NCBI GenBank assembly: GCA_031769625.1
Contig: JAUIMM010000121.1
Coordinates: 6,658,001-6,722,000 of the forward strand
DNA from: Taudactylus pleione
Lineage: Eukaryota > Chordata > Amphibia > Anura > Myobatrachidae
Length of the DNA: 64,000 nt
Reading direction: 5' to 3'
In this document: piece by piece, positions 1-11,898 of the stretch
Layout of the letters: each line of letters opens with the position of its first letter
How positions within the stretch are numbered: the first letter of the stretch is position 1
Position numbers and translations under genes: made by a program
The notes under the pieces: generated by a model
Told to the model about the DNA's origin: nothing
Database searches by the model: none
What the model saw: only the letters and a program-made list of their open reading frames with translations

Positions 1-1334
1 GTGCGGGCATTACATCTGGGCAAATTCCAGCACATCCCATGTTTTGCTCACACAATAAACTTGGAGGTGCAGAATTTTCAGAAAAGCGACAGGGGCGTGC
101 AGGAGACGCTTTGGGTGGCCCGAAAAATTTCTGGCCACTTTCGCCATTTAGCGACTGCGTGCCGAAGACTGCAGCGCCAGCAAACACTCTTGAACCTGCC
201 CCGCCATCACCTGAAGCAAGAGGTTGTGATGCTTTGGAACTCAACCCTCTATATGCTTCAGAGGATGGAGGAGCAGCAAAAGGCCATTCAAGCCTATACA
301 TCCACCTATGACATAGGCAAAGGAGGGGGTATGCACCTGACTCAAGCACAGTGGAGAATGATTTCCATGTTGTGCAAGGTTCTCCAGCCCTTCGAACTTG
401 CCACACGTGAAGTCAGTTCAGACACTGCCAGCTGGAGTCAGGTCATTCCCCTCATCAGGCTTTTGCAGAAGCAGCTGGAGAAAGTGAAGGAGGAGCTAAG
501 ACGGAGCGATTCCGCTCAGCATGTGGGACTTGTGGATGAGGCCCTTCATTCGCTTTGCCAGGATTCCAGGGTGGTCAATCTGTTGAAATCAGACCACTAC
601 ATTTTGGCCACCGTGCTCGATCCTAGGTATAAAGCCTATGTGGTGTCTTTCTTTTTCTGGCCGACACAAGCCTGCAGAGGTGCAAAGACCTGCTGGTGAA
701 AACACTGTCAGCTGAAGCGGAACGTGACACGTCAACAGCTCCTTCTTCATTTTCTCCCGCAACTGGGGCTGCCAGGAAAAAACTTAGGTATCCTAAGCAA
801 CCTGCTGGCAGTGATGCAGGGCAGGCAGGACCAAGTTTGGACATCTGGTCTGGACTGAAGGACCTGGCAACAATTTCTGACATGTCTACTGTCACTGCAT
901 ATGATACTGTCACCATTGACAGAATGGTGGAGGATTACATCGGTGACAGCATCCAAGTAGGCATGTCAGACAGACCGTACCTGTACTGGCAGGAAAAAGA
1001 GGCAATTTGGAGGCCCCTGTACAAACTGGCTCTATTTTACCTGAGTTGTCCCCCCTCCAGTGTGTACTCCAAAAGAGTGTTTAGTGCAGCCGGGAACCTT
1101 GTCAGCGAAAGGCGTAGGAGGTTGCTTCCACAAAATGTGGAGAAGATGATGTTCATAAAAATGAATTATCAACTCTTCCAGGGAGACCAGCCTCCAGAAC
1201 GTACAGAGAGACCTGTGGTGGTGGATTCCAGCGGGGACGAGTTAATACTCTGTGAGGATGAGGATGTACACAACACTGAAGAGGGTGAGGAATCGGTGGA
1301 GGAGGAGGATGAGGACGACATCTTGCCTCCGTAG
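1..1334 (+). pseudogene. hAT transposase (ZBED-like), 5'-partial, one frameshift
   Basis: Encodes the DNA-cutting and joining enzyme of the hAT element, a nuclear protein. Frame 1 (1-699) covers part of the RNase H-like catalytic fold: an HTINLEVQ stretch, then a VMLWNSTLYML segment typical of ZBED-class hAT transposases. The reading then moves to another frame (to 1334) that ends with the hAT dimerisation region: a YLSCPPSSVYSKRVFSAAGN stretch followed by ERRRRLLP and an acidic tail ending DDILPP. The two halves are separated by a frameshift in the T-rich stretch near 645-665, because the second frame already reads RCKDLLVKTL before its first ATG at 696. The BED zinc finger expected at the N terminus lies outside the window but is seen in copy B. 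The frameshift makes this copy inactive. Confidence 0.85.
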
Positions 1335-1988
1335 AGCCAGTTTGTGCAGGGACAGATTAATTGCCAGCTTGTTTTGTGGGGGCCCAAACGAACCAATAAT
1401 TTCAGCCACAGTCGTGTGGCAGACCCTGGCGCTGAAATGATTGGTTTGTTAAAGTGTGCATATCCTGTTTATACAACATAAGGGTGGGTGGGAGGGCCCA
1501 AGGGGGTGGGTGGGAGGGCCCAAGGACAATTCCTCTTTTTTTTCTTTGCATTTGCATTATGTACAGTTTGGGGCCTAGTTTTTCAAACTGCCATCCTGTC
1601 TGCCACTGCAGTGCCACTCGTAGATGGGCCACGTGTTTGTGCCGCCCACTCGTATCGCTTAGCATAGTCATCCAGCTACTTCGGTGAAACCTTTTGGACA
1701 TAAAAACACTATTGTGAGGTGTGAGGTGTTCAAAATAGACTGGAAATTAGTGGAAATTAAGGTTATTGAGGTTAATAATAGCATAGGAGCAGAAAAACCC
1801 ACAAATTCTGTGATTTTAGCTGTTTTTATGCTTTTTTTAAAAAAAAATACAGATCCAAAACATAAAACCCAGAACCCAAAACACGGAAGGGTGGTTTTGG
1901 CAAAACCAATCCAGATCCAAAACACGAAGAAAGATCCAGATCCAAAACCAAAACACAAAACACGAAAAGTGGCCGGTGCACTCCCCTA
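1..1988 (+). mobile_element. hAT transposon (BED-finger type), copy A, 5' end cut by window
   Basis: The right part of a DNA transposon. It holds the C-terminal two thirds of a hAT transposase, a 3' untranslated region and the terminus ending GTGCACTCCCCTA at 1988. The same terminal 300-400 bp recurs at 11381-11508 and 12705-13400 (inverted) and at 22866-23255, which defines one family with ends TAGGGGTG..CACCCCTA. The 8 bases after the end (ATTTTTAG, 1989-1996) belong to the satellite consensus and are the expected right half of an 8-bp hAT target-site duplication; the left half is outside the window. A 21-bp GC-rich unit is present twice near 1485-1525 and three times in copy B. Confidence 0.88.
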
Positions 1989-2794
1989 ATTTTTAGATAA
2001 CATAAATGTTAAAATAAGCTAACCTTATACCGTGAGATGTCATATCACCATGCTCAACTGATCAAACCAATGCAAAGTGACATCACTGAGACAGTTTATG
2101 ATATTAGCCAGTCACATGACAAGTCTACTTAGGTGATACTTGGCATCTTGATACCATTATTTTTCATCAAGCGGTAAGCAGTTGGGAAGCCGTCGGACGT
2201 AATCTGACTGTTGGCTTCCTGACTGTCTAATCCCGGCAAGTGTCTAATGACAGGCGTCAAAATCCTGACGCCTGTCATTAGACCTACGCCAGGAGCCCGA
2301 CACCCGGCTTACCGATCGAAGGTAAGCCAGGTGCCGGGCATGGACAGGGGGGGAGGGTTAGGTTAGGGGCTCCCAGGGGGGACTTAGGGTTAGGAACCCC
2401 GCAGGAGGTTACGGTTAGGCTAGGGGAAGGGGGGGTTAGGGTTAGGCACCCCCGGAGGGAGATTAGGGTTAGGCACCCCCAGGGGGACTTAGGTTTAGGC
2501 TGCGGGGAAGGGGGGTTAGGTTTAGGCACTTAGAGGGGGGATTAGGGTTAGGCACCCTTAAGGGAGGGTTAGGGGGTAGAATAGGTTAGTCAATACTTAC
2601 CTTCCGACGATCAGGATATTCACCCCTGTCGGGCTGCCGCTGTCAGGATTTGAACCGCGGCCAGCGGTAAATCATACCGATTCCCATCAAGCATAACCAT
2701 TAATACCAGCACTGGGAGACATCAGAGAGGCTGCCAGTCATACGATAAGCCTATTGAGGTAATAAATCACAACCTGCTTGCATTTCACCACTAA

Positions 2795-2846
<52 letters not shown>

Positions 2847-3177
2847 ATTATTTAAAGATAGCATTAAGGTTAAAATAAGCTTACCTCACTCCGATAATTA
2901 TCATATAACCAGGTACAGCCTCTTAGTGACTATACTATTCTAAGCATTGACTATGATTCCAAATCTAAGTGACATCACAAAGGCTATTTATGCTGTCAGC
3001 CAGTCACATGATACATCTGCTCAAGGGATAAATCAAAACCTACTTTCATTGCACAATAAATTTAGCTATCTATGTATCTATTTTTCTATCTATGGCTATC
3101 TAACTATTCTATCTACCCATCTAACAATATTTTTAGATAACACAAATGTTAAAATAAGCTAACCTTACACCGTGAGA
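1288..3177 (+). repeat. Left arm of a 1.9-kb inverted repeat
   Basis: From the last codons of the transposase, through the hAT 3' end, the satellite and the telomere-like insert, this stretch matches the reverse complement of about 11510-13426 almost base for base. Translated shadows of both arms are identical over 101 and 81 residues. Differences are single bases plus copy-number changes in a 21-bp unit (two here, three in the other arm). The spacer between the arms is about 8.3 kb. Confidence 0.9.
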
Positions 3178-3222
3178 TGTCATATCACCATGCTCAACTG
3201 AAAAAACCAATGCAGAGTGACA
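1989..3222 (+). repeat. Satellite block S1
   Basis: Satellite monomers begin directly at the hAT end (TTTTTAGATAACATAAATG) and continue to the TSD of the next transposon. The block contains the shared cores (TGACATCAC, GTTTATGATGT-like, CCAGTCACATGA), an (ATCT)n run at about 2797-2847, and the GC-rich insert annotated separately. I see no gene here; the short reading frame at 2947-3162 is one of several satellite shadows. Confidence 0.85.
2155..2690. repeat. GC-rich insert with hairpins and telomere-like TTAGGG variants
   Basis: Unlike the AT-rich satellite around it, this insert is GC-rich. It starts with an 18-bp-arm palindrome around 2249-2282 (GTCTAATGACAGGCGTCA and its complement), then a second hairpin around 2296-2340 (GGCTTACC..GGTAAGCC). 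A run of imperfect units follows from 2345 to 2580, each containing TTAGGGTTAGG plus a G- or C-rich stretch. It replaces part of a satellite unit rather than cleanly interrupting one, so the borders are approximate. A near-identical inverted copy lies at about 12010-12545. Family not recognised. Confidence 0.65.
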
Positions 3223-3564
3223 TCGCAGAGCAGTGGCGTAACTTCATCTCAGTTGCCCGGAGGCAAGATAAATGTTGATGCCCCCCCCCTCTTCCCTCCA
3301 CAAGTTTAAAACAAATTTAAGCTTGACATGACTTTATAAACACACCTAGCATGCAAAATGATACATAGTTGAAAGTCAAGGAAGAGTGAAACAAATTACG
3401 ATTTATTATCAGATAAATTAACACCTCACCAACTATATTTAAATTTTAAACTAAGTGCGTTGAACATAGTGATTATATAATCACTTTTTTTATGAACGAA
3501 TTGAGTCAGTTTAAAGTCCTCACAACACAAACAAAATATAAATAAACCAGCAGTGTAGAGTTGC

Positions 3565-6124
3565 TCAGAAAGGTTTTTGACGGGCCTTTGATTCTGCAAA
3601 ACTGTCAATTAGCTCTTCAGTGTCCATACTGTTCAATCGTTGGTTTTCTATTGATAAAATTACAAGGGAGCTCAATCGAGTTTCGGACATCGTGCTGCGC
3701 AGGTATGTTTTAATGAGTTTCAACTTGGAGAAGCTTCTTTCTGCTGATGCAACTGTGATAGGAAGCGTTAAATACAACAGGCTTGCGGTGATCACTTCTG
3801 AAAAACTGCTGGCCAATTCCAGATGATTGATCAACAGGAACTCTGCTAATTCTTTGACAGAATTAATGTTTTACACTGAGTGTCAATTTAAATAGCACTA
3901 ACTGGTCGGCAAGTTCATCAGAAATATCATCAGAATACTGATTGGTGAGAAACTTCGAGAGCCCGATCAGTTCCTCAACACTCTTCTCAAGAATGATCTT
4001 TGGCTGTATGCACATAAACAGTTTGTAAATCTTCTGCATTGCCTGAAAACGGGTTTCCATTTGATTAATGGTGATGTCGATAAGTGCATTAAAAACTTCC
4101 ACTTGAAAGCGTTTCTCAGCAGACTGTAGTCTAGAATCCCTTGAGAGATCATCATGGAAACTTTTGACTTGGCGAATCCGTTTTGATGGAAAGAACATGC
4201 ATTCTATCCCCCAACTATTTGCTAACTCCTTTGCCAAGGACACCGTAGTTTCCCAGTTGTTGCGTTATTCCAACATATCCTGCACAAATGACTGCAGTAG
4301 CACAAAAGGAGTGTTAAGATCACTTGACTGTGACTGCATTGATTTGGATATAATATCCAGTGGTCCAAGAATCTTTGACAGGACAATCACTGTTACAATT
4401 GAAGAAAAACTCTCAAAATATTTCTTAAGTGATGTTGCTTCGCATTTTTCCTCACCATTCTTCCCGGTGAATGACAAGATGGTAAGCAGCTTCATGACAT
4501 CCACAAATCGAGTCCGAAGAGCTAGTAAGGCTTGATTCCTGGATGACCAGCGAGTAGGGCAAAGTCGCTTGAGAGTAACTGAGCTGTTGCCTTCCTTTTG
4601 TAGACGATTCCACCTACTGATAGCACTGAAGATGTATAGTCTTTCAAGCAGATCAAAAAATTGCCTTAAATCCTGTACATGCTTCACTGCATCATTGATG
4701 ACAACATTTAAAGCATGAGCACAACAATGAATATACTGAGCTTTTGGTGCCTTCTGTTTCATCAGAGTCTGGACTCCACCATATGCCCCGCTCATGTTGG
4801 CTGACCCATCGTATCCTTGCCCTCTTAACTTCCGCAGTTCTGTGATGTTTTCAATTTCTTCCAGTATGACTGCTGCCAGATCATCTGCTTTTTGACTTTT
4901 AACTTCACTGTATCCCACAAAAGATTCATTAATTCTTAGAGTGACAGGTATGCCGTCATCATTCTTCTCAATTGTGACATAACGAAATATCTTGCTCAAT
5001 TGGTCTGTCTTTGAAATGTCCATTGTTGTGTCCATAATCACAGAGACAAATGGAGCATGTGCTATTTCATCTATGATTTGATGCTTCACACGATTGGCAA
5101 GAATGTCAACGATCTCATTTTGGATGGACCCACTTAAATATTTTGTGGACCCCTTTGGCTTACTCAGTAGATTTTCAAGTACTGGATCATATCTAGCTAT
5201 CAGATGAATAAATTCAAGAAAGTTTCCACGTGAGCCAAGCACAGGCTTATCCTCATCATAATCCTGCTCTCGATGACCACGAAACGCTAGATTGCATCTG
5301 GAAAGCGTAATGATGACATTTACAATACGATCAAGTACAAGACGCCAGTATTTCCGATTTTCATATATTTGCTTGTCAGCCAAGAGATCCACAGTGGCAT
5401 CAGTTTTCCACATGTTGTACACCTGACAAGCTTCTGAATGTGCTGAAGAATTCTCATGTCTCTCTATGCTGCGTGGCAGATTTTTCCAATCATTTGCTCC
5501 CTCAGTCCACGCTTGATTCTGTGTTGTACTAAAGAGCCAACATGGGGTGCAGTAGCATTTGTCAGCAATTGGACTATATGAGAGCCATATTCTTTGTAAA
5601 CTTAAGCCAGACTTTGTGCGGCGTGTGTAAAAGTGTTCGCTGAAACTGCGACCTTTGCAAGAGCCCTCTTTCTGTTTTGGGAAAGGGCCCTTTGGCTGAT
5701 ACAAGCCACTTTGAACAACAAATTTCTTTTCAAAAGAATTCAGAGTTTTTGCTCCAAAATGAGCTCTGTCAGCAGTCGGTGGTAAACTCTCTACTGTTGT
5801 AGTATATTCACAGTCGCTTTCTGTTTCAGGAAATGTTTCAGCATCATTCTGTTCTTCAGGTGCTACTGCAGACCCTTCAAGTAGTTGTTCTGAAGTAGAC
5901 TCACCAGTATCTTTCTGAATCTCTCGTGCATTCTGCTCTTTCTGACACTCTTCAGTTTCTTCTGAAGATGCACCAGTGTCCAAAGTTTTTTGAGATGGGT
6001 TACTGAAATAAGTACTAAGTTTTGGAATCTTTTGCAATAGTTCACTTTCTGAAGCTTGCTTACGTTTCTTAATTGTCCTTCGTGCAGCACCACTGAGTTT
6101 TCCTTTACCAGGATTTGCAGACAT
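3565..6124 (-). pseudogene. hAT transposase, ZMYM1-like (TTF finger, DUF4371, dimerisation domain), two lesions
   Basis: Start chosen at 6124, the ATG giving MSANPGKGKLSGA; the upstream in-frame extension to 6265 lacks similarity and is hydrophobic. In order: a charged, low-complexity N terminus; a TTF-type zinc finger region (C-Y-C-x2-C at YCTPCWLFST, then a histidine cluster); a DUF4371/RNase H-like core with DTTMDISKTDQ and RGQGYDGSANMSG and the conserved IHCCAHALN; and a hAT C-terminal dimerisation region containing LPITVASAERSFSKLK near 3750. The gene is broken twice. An in-frame TAA at 4265-4267 follows DMLE, with the same frame continuing as RNNWETTVSLAKEL. A one-base frameshift lies near 3865-3872 (after LTLSVK). 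Otherwise the frame is open, so decay is recent. This family is related to host ZMYM1-type proteins, but the flanking repeats and TSD make this a transposon copy. Confidence 0.88.
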
Positions 6125-6329
6125 GGTCCAAGTTTTGGAATATATAACTGCTTTACTCAAATACAAATGTAGTGCAAATTGTAATAAGTGGAGAATAATC
6201 AGGTGACAGAAATTACTATAATGTACAAGTATCCCATAACTGCGCAAAAGTGAAAATGTTTCCAATATGAAAATAGTTACTTCTAATTGGTTTCAGGATG
6301 GGAAGAACGAATATGACATTTAAAACTCT

Positions 6330-6928
6330 GGGCCTGATTCTGAGCCGGACGCTATTTGCGAACTATCGTTCAGAAAAAGGGGCCGGCTATTTAAATTGTG
6401 CGCTCGCTCTTTGCGGTCTGTTGACGCCTCTATGTCTGAGCGAGTGAACGAAATATGCTCTCGCTATTTTTTAAAAAACGCCCCCTGGCCACTCGCATCC
6501 TACGTCATCTCCGCTATTTATTAGATTAATCGAGTACATCGAAAGGCGTCTGAACTGCTCGCAGTACTCGTGGTTGAATTTTCCTACCGCAATCATGCGA
6601 ACAGTTCAGGCTAAGAAACAACCAAGTGACGTGGCCGATGACGCTGCTTTGTTAATTATGCACACCCTTAAAACGCCCGTTTTGACCTTTTGGCACGCCT
6701 GCGTTCGGATCTCCACTCCCCATTTTCAAGCACCTTCCCCTGTTACCACCCACAAACGCCTCATTCTGTCACTCAAATTAGCAGGCATTCGCTATTTTGC
6801 AAGCACAAAATTTCCGACCGCAATGACTGGTTCGTGCATGCGTATTACAACCCATACGCATGCGCAGTTGTGCAAACATCGCTCGGAGTGAACGAGCGGC
6901 CGCTTACGAGCGGCTCTGAATCAGGCCC
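6330..6928. mobile_element. Harbinger-like MITE, GGGCCTGATTC family, copy 1
   Basis: Ends are inverted (GGGCCTGATTCTGAGCCG and CGGCTCTGAATCAGGCCC) with a 3-bp direct repeat TCT on both sides (6327-6329 and 6929-6931). About 599 bp, CpG-rich near the ends, no coding capacity. It closely resembles the 595-bp copy at 16985-17579. Three-base TSDs point to PIF/Harbinger, though the usual target is TWA. Confidence 0.8.
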
Positions 6929-8502
6929 TCTGTTAGCCCATTTATGATGATGTAGGGGTATATTTTTAAATACTAGGGAATTACATTAAGTGAAGGTTAT
7001 GAATGATGTTCATTTAATTTTTTTAAGTTTAGTGGTTATAATTTAGGTTAAAAGCAGTGTGCGAAAATCGGCCAGCTACGAGCGCACGCAGCCTAGCGAA
7101 CGGGTCTGAATCAGGCCCCTAGAGTTTCAAGGGCCAACAGCCTCCCCTAAATTACCACATCCCTACTCTTAGGATTGTATGCAAGCAGCTCATGGCGCTC
7201 CAGAAAAAGGCATAGAGCATTTCTTAAGGGGAGCTAATACTAAAGTATGTGGTGTACTGTTGGCTGTGGTATGGTAGAGTAATAGTACACACTAGCCCTC
7301 CCAAATCAAAAGGCCCAATACTTAACCAGTGGCGCCGTTTATTTAGTTGTAAAGTGGATGTATAGCCATACTCCATGTTAAGACTATAACAGACTCTCAG
7401 CATGGAGCTGGAGCAGAGCATACCGTCACCAGACGTGATTGTATGGGGGTAGTGGTGCAGGATACAAGCAGGTATGATAGCTGTGATAGCTGTGGATTGC
7501 AGTATATTGCGGGGTCACGCCTGTGTCCCACCGTGGCGCTCTGACACAGAATACAAGATGGCACCACACATGTGCAGAATACAAAATGATAGCCATCTTT
7601 GTTATAGATTGAAGCCTCCCCGTAGGAGCAAACATGGAGAGTGCGCTGTAGCACTAATGTAAGGGGGAGGCTGTTATATTTATAGAGCATATGTTTTATT
7701 ATCACTGTAATGTTAGGGGGGGGAGTATATTTAAAGAACATATGTTTTATCACTCTGGCATGTACAATGATTCAACATGGCAGAGTGATAAAATATAGGG
7801 TTTATAAATATATCATCCCCCGCTCCCTCAGCACATCCCTCCCCCCCCTAACATGGCAGAGTGACAAAATATATGCATAGTAAATATATCATCCCCCCCC
7901 TCCCTCAACACCCCCCCCTCCCCGAGTCCAACGCCAGGCAATGACCCCACTTGCTTGGCTTGCCAGACACTGTGACAGACAGACAGACTCACTTACTTGA
8001 TTCTTGCTGCCTGAGTCCCCAGTCACAGTGCCACAGCCCGCTGCGCTGCCCACGCAGATCCTGTCTCCCGGGTCCCAGCCGCACTTTACACAGACAGTGT
8101 CTTGTCTCCACGACCACGGTCCGACTCCGTCAGCACTCTGTCTGCACTCTGTCTGCAGTGTCGGGCGGCTCTTCAGAGGAGCACGGGGCAGGCACAGCCA
8201 GGGTAGGTCGCGGGCGGTCACATGATGCGTGGTGACGTCCGCGGCCTGCCGAGAGCATGTAGAGTGTGTAGTGGAGCCGGAGGAGGAGCGCCGCTGATGC
8301 TGATTGGCGCTCAGCTCAGCGGCTCCTCTCTCTGGCTTTCTTTTATTTACAGTGAAGCCGGCGGTAGCGGTATAGGGGTAGGTAGATGCGGTGGAAGGAG
8401 GTGGAACGGCCGGGACCCTGGAGACAATGGAGCCAGATGCCCCCTTCAGGGCTGGGCGCCTGGCGGCAACTGACTCCATTGTCTCTGGGAGTTCCGCCAC
8501 TG
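6929..8502 (-). other. 5' leader region of the ZMYM1-like hAT, with a stray MITE end and CpG-rich start
   Basis: No convincing coding region. A second MITE terminus (GGTCTGAATCAGGCCC) lies at about 7100-7120 with no matching left end, so it may be a remnant or the end of an older composite. From 7660 to 7910 there are two related AT-rich stretches with long G or C runs. Read on the minus strand, the first 500 bases of the element (8502 down to 7950) are CpG-rich and could hold its promoter; this is inferred from composition and position only. Confidence 0.5.
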
Positions 8503-8510
8503 TCGCAGAG

Positions 8511-8813
8511 ACTGTCTATGATGTAAGCCAGTCACATGTAAAGCCTACTTAGGTGATACTAGACATCCTGCTTGCACTTCTCCATTATTATCTATTTATC
8601 TTTTTCTATCTACTCATGTAACTTAAATTTCAGATTAAATTTAGGGTAAATTAAGCTTACATTACACCATGAGATGTCATATCACTACATATAGGTGAGT
8701 ATAACAGTTCCACTGGGAGACATCAGAGAGGCTGTTTAAGAAGTTCTCCAGTCATCCGATAAGCCTTTAAGGTAATAAATCACAACCTGCTTGCATTTCA
8801 CCACTAATATCAG

Positions 8814-8891
<78 letters not shown>

Positions 8892-9871
8892 ATTATTTAA
8901 AGATAGCATTAAGGTTAAAATAAGCTTACCTGACTCCAAGAATTGTCATATCACCAGGTAAAGCCTCTCAGTGACTGTTCTATTCTAATCATTGAATATG
9001 ATTCCAAAGCTAAGTGACATCACAAAGGCTATTTATGATGCAGGCCAGTCACATTATAAGCTTACTTAGGTGATACTTGGCATCCTGCTTGCATTTCTCC
9101 ATTATTAAGTATTTATCTTTTTCAATCTACACATGTAACTTTCATTTCAGATGAAATGTAGGGTAAAATAAGCTTACATTACACCATGACATGTCATATC
9201 ACTACATATAGGCCAGTGCAACAGTTCCACATCAAGCATGACCATTAATACCAGCACTGGGAGACATCAGAGAGGCTGCCAGTCATACGATAACTCTGTT
9301 GAGGTAATAAATCACAACCTGCTTGCACTTCACCACTAATATCAATCAATCTATCTATCATTATAGAAAGATAATATTATGGTTTAAATAAGCTTACGGA
9401 ACACTGAGAATTGTCATATCACCAGGTACAGCCTCCCAGTGAGTGTTCTATTCAAGGCACTGGGTTTGATTCAAAAGCAAAGTGACATCACAAAGGCTGT
9501 TTATACATCATATGGCTTACATCAAGCCAGTCACATGATACATCTGCTTAAGGGATAAATTACAACCTACATTCATTTCACAATATATTTATCTATCTAT
9601 ATATGTATCTATTTTTCAATCTATCTATGGCTATCTTGCTTTTCTATCTACCCATCTAACATTATTTATAGATAACATAAATGTTAAAATAAGCTAACCT
9701 TACACCGTGAGATGTCATATCACCATGCCCAACTGATCAAACCAATGCAGAGTGACGTCACAGAGACTGTTTATGATGTAAGCCAGTCACATGACAAGCC
9801 TACCTAGGTGATGCTAGACATCCTGCTTGCATTGAGGTAATAAATCACAACCTGATTGCATTTCACAACTA

Positions 9872-9941
<70 letters not shown>

Positions 9942-9951
9942 ATCATTATTT
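8511..9951 (+). repeat. Satellite block S2
   Basis: Two higher-order units and parts of a third. (ATCT)n runs at about 8814-8892 and 9873-9942. A CRE-type palindrome TGACGTCA lies at 9763-9770 in one monomer. The last unit is shortened: the text jumps from CATCCTGCTTGCATT straight into GAGGTAATAAATC near 9830. No gene. Confidence 0.88.
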
Positions 9952-10335
9952 AAAGATAGCATTAAGGGACTTCCGGTGGGCGGGCCATCGAGCATGGCTG
10001 CTTTTTGACAGTGCTCCATATGAAGCTTGTAGAATTCTTCGTAATTATACCAGATCACCTATTTTCCTGGGGTGCCTGACACTCGATTTTGATCTACTTC
10101 ACTTAGGGGATCTGGAGTTTACAACATTTCCCTGGAGCATACTCATTGACCCTGGACTCCGGCCATCGTACCTGACGGCCTGTGTGACTGCCAACGCCTA
10201 GTTTGGCGCAAAATCGACTACCCCCCTTCACTTACCTGCTCCTGTGCTATTGCGGGGTCGAGAGTGCCCTCCTAAACTGCCGGGACACTGAGTTTTGCTG
10301 AGCTGGGACAGTGAAGCGGCTTTGACTCCACTTGA

Positions 10336-10960
10336 CTGCTGACTGTGCCGCGGGACCCAACACTCCGTTACCTGCCCCAGTTGGGGAGTCTACCGATGGC
10401 GCATTAGCTCCTGGGGCGGTGTATGTTACGGAGCTCACCAATCCGGACTGCTGATGCCTGTGAGGTGCAGAGGCTGCTGACCGCTGCCGATCCGGAGTGT
10501 CCTTCCCTGCGACGCTCACCTGCCCCGGTGTCGGACCTGCTGTTTCTCTGTGTGTGCGGCTGATAACATCCAGTGGTGCTGACGAGTGACTGGGCTCTAT
10601 CCATACGGTGAAACCGCTTCTGCTATTCCCGGCTGCCCTCTGTGGATGCGAGTTGTTGCAGGTAACTATGTACGATCCGCTAACCTTTGTGGACCTGTTG
10701 GGGGTGGTTTGGCTCCATTCAGCTGCTGACTGTGCTGTGGGACCTGACACTCCATTACCTGCCCCAGTCGGGGAACCTACCGGCGCCGCCTGGGAGGTAT
10801 GGAGACTGCTGACCGCTGCTGATACGGAGGGTCCTTCCCCGCTACGCTCACCTGCTCAGGTGTTGGGTGGAAACGCTTCCTCGGCTGCCCTCTGTGGATA
10901 CGAGTTGCTGTGGAACTTTACCTATTGCCCGCTATCCTTTGAGCCTTGTTGAGGGTGCCT
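10336..10960 (+). promoter_or_regulatory. L1 5'UTR with tandem monomer-like duplication
   Basis: The stretch beginning GCTGACTGTG at 10338 recurs at 10725 (offset 387 bp) with its downstream partner ACTCC.TTACCTGCCCCAG. A second shared stretch, GGCTGCCCTCTGTGGAT, recurs at offset about 257 bp, so the second copy has a deletion of about 130 bp. Tandem 5'UTR monomers act as promoters in some L1 families; promoter function here is inferred. Several open frames run through this GC-rich segment but none resembles a known protein. Confidence 0.6.
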
Positions 10961-11509
10961 CGTCATCATGACCAGTGACGCTGTCTGTTGCGGTGTCCAT
11001 TCAGGGGACTGCCTGCTGCGGTGATACCCTCTGGCGTGGGGGTGGCGCGATCACGGGGGGTGGGGCTTCGCGCCGGGGCTTAGCGCTGGGGGGGGTAGCA
11101 GCGGGGGCCAGACAGCGCATGTGCGGGCACTTGTCACGGTATTTTTTGTGAAAATACCGTGATAAGGCAATGCAAATTCAGTCGGTAATATCACACTACA
11201 ATCTGCATTACAAATGCAGATTGTGAGAAATCTATGTGAGAAAAATCTATGTGAGAAAAAATATACATAGAGCCAGAAGCTATCATATAATCCTTTATAA
11301 TTATTTTTGCCACACTGGTCTTTATGCACAGGTTTATTGAAACTGTATTGTATTACTGATGATTTTGATATAGTTGAAACTAGGGGTGTGCACCGGCCAC
11401 TTTTCGTGTTTTGTGTTTTGGTTTTGGATCTGGATCTTTCTTCGTGTTTTGGATCTGGATTGGTTTTGCCAAAACCACCCTTCCGTGTTTTGGGTTCTGG
11501 GTTTTGTGT

Positions 11510-11846
11510 ATGGCATCTCACGGTGTAAGGTTAGCTTATTTTAACATTTGTGTTATCTAAAAATATTGTTAGATGGGTAGATAGAATAGTTAGATAGCCA
11601 TAGATAGAAAAATAGATACATAGATAGCTAAATTTATTGTGAAATGAAAGTAGGTTTTGATTTATCCCTTGAGCAGATGTATCATGTGACTGGCTGACAG
11701 CATAAATAGCCTTTGTGATGTCACTTAGATTTGGAATCATAGTCAATGCTTAGAATAGTATAGTCACTAAGAGGCTGTACCTGGTTATATGATAATTATC
11801 GGAGTGAGGTAAGCTTATTTTAACCTTAATGCTATCTTTAAATAAT

Positions 11847-11898
<52 letters not shown>

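Larger units (their letters stand above)
3231..8502 (-). mobile_element. hAT transposon, ZMYM1/TTF-type family, 8-bp TSD
   Basis: A nearly complete DNA transposon on the minus strand. The ends are CAGTGGCGTAACT at 3231 and, on the opposite strand, CAGTGGCGGAACT ending at 8502, a 13-bp terminal inverted repeat with one mismatch. It is flanked by the 8-bp direct repeat TCGCAGAG (3223-3230 and 8503-8510), the size expected for hAT; removing the element restores the satellite reading GACATCGCAGAGACTGT. It holds one transposase gene (3565-6124) and a long 5' leader (6125-8502) that has itself received a Harbinger-like MITE. Confidence 0.92.

Noticed and set aside
2340..2580. True interstitial telomere
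   Set aside because: No run of perfect TTAGGG hexamers; the motifs are embedded in longer, variable units.
10247..10952. Open frames of 167 and 114 codons in the L1 5'UTR
   Set aside because: They lie on both strands of a GC-rich duplicated leader, with no similarity to L1 ORF1 or any known family.
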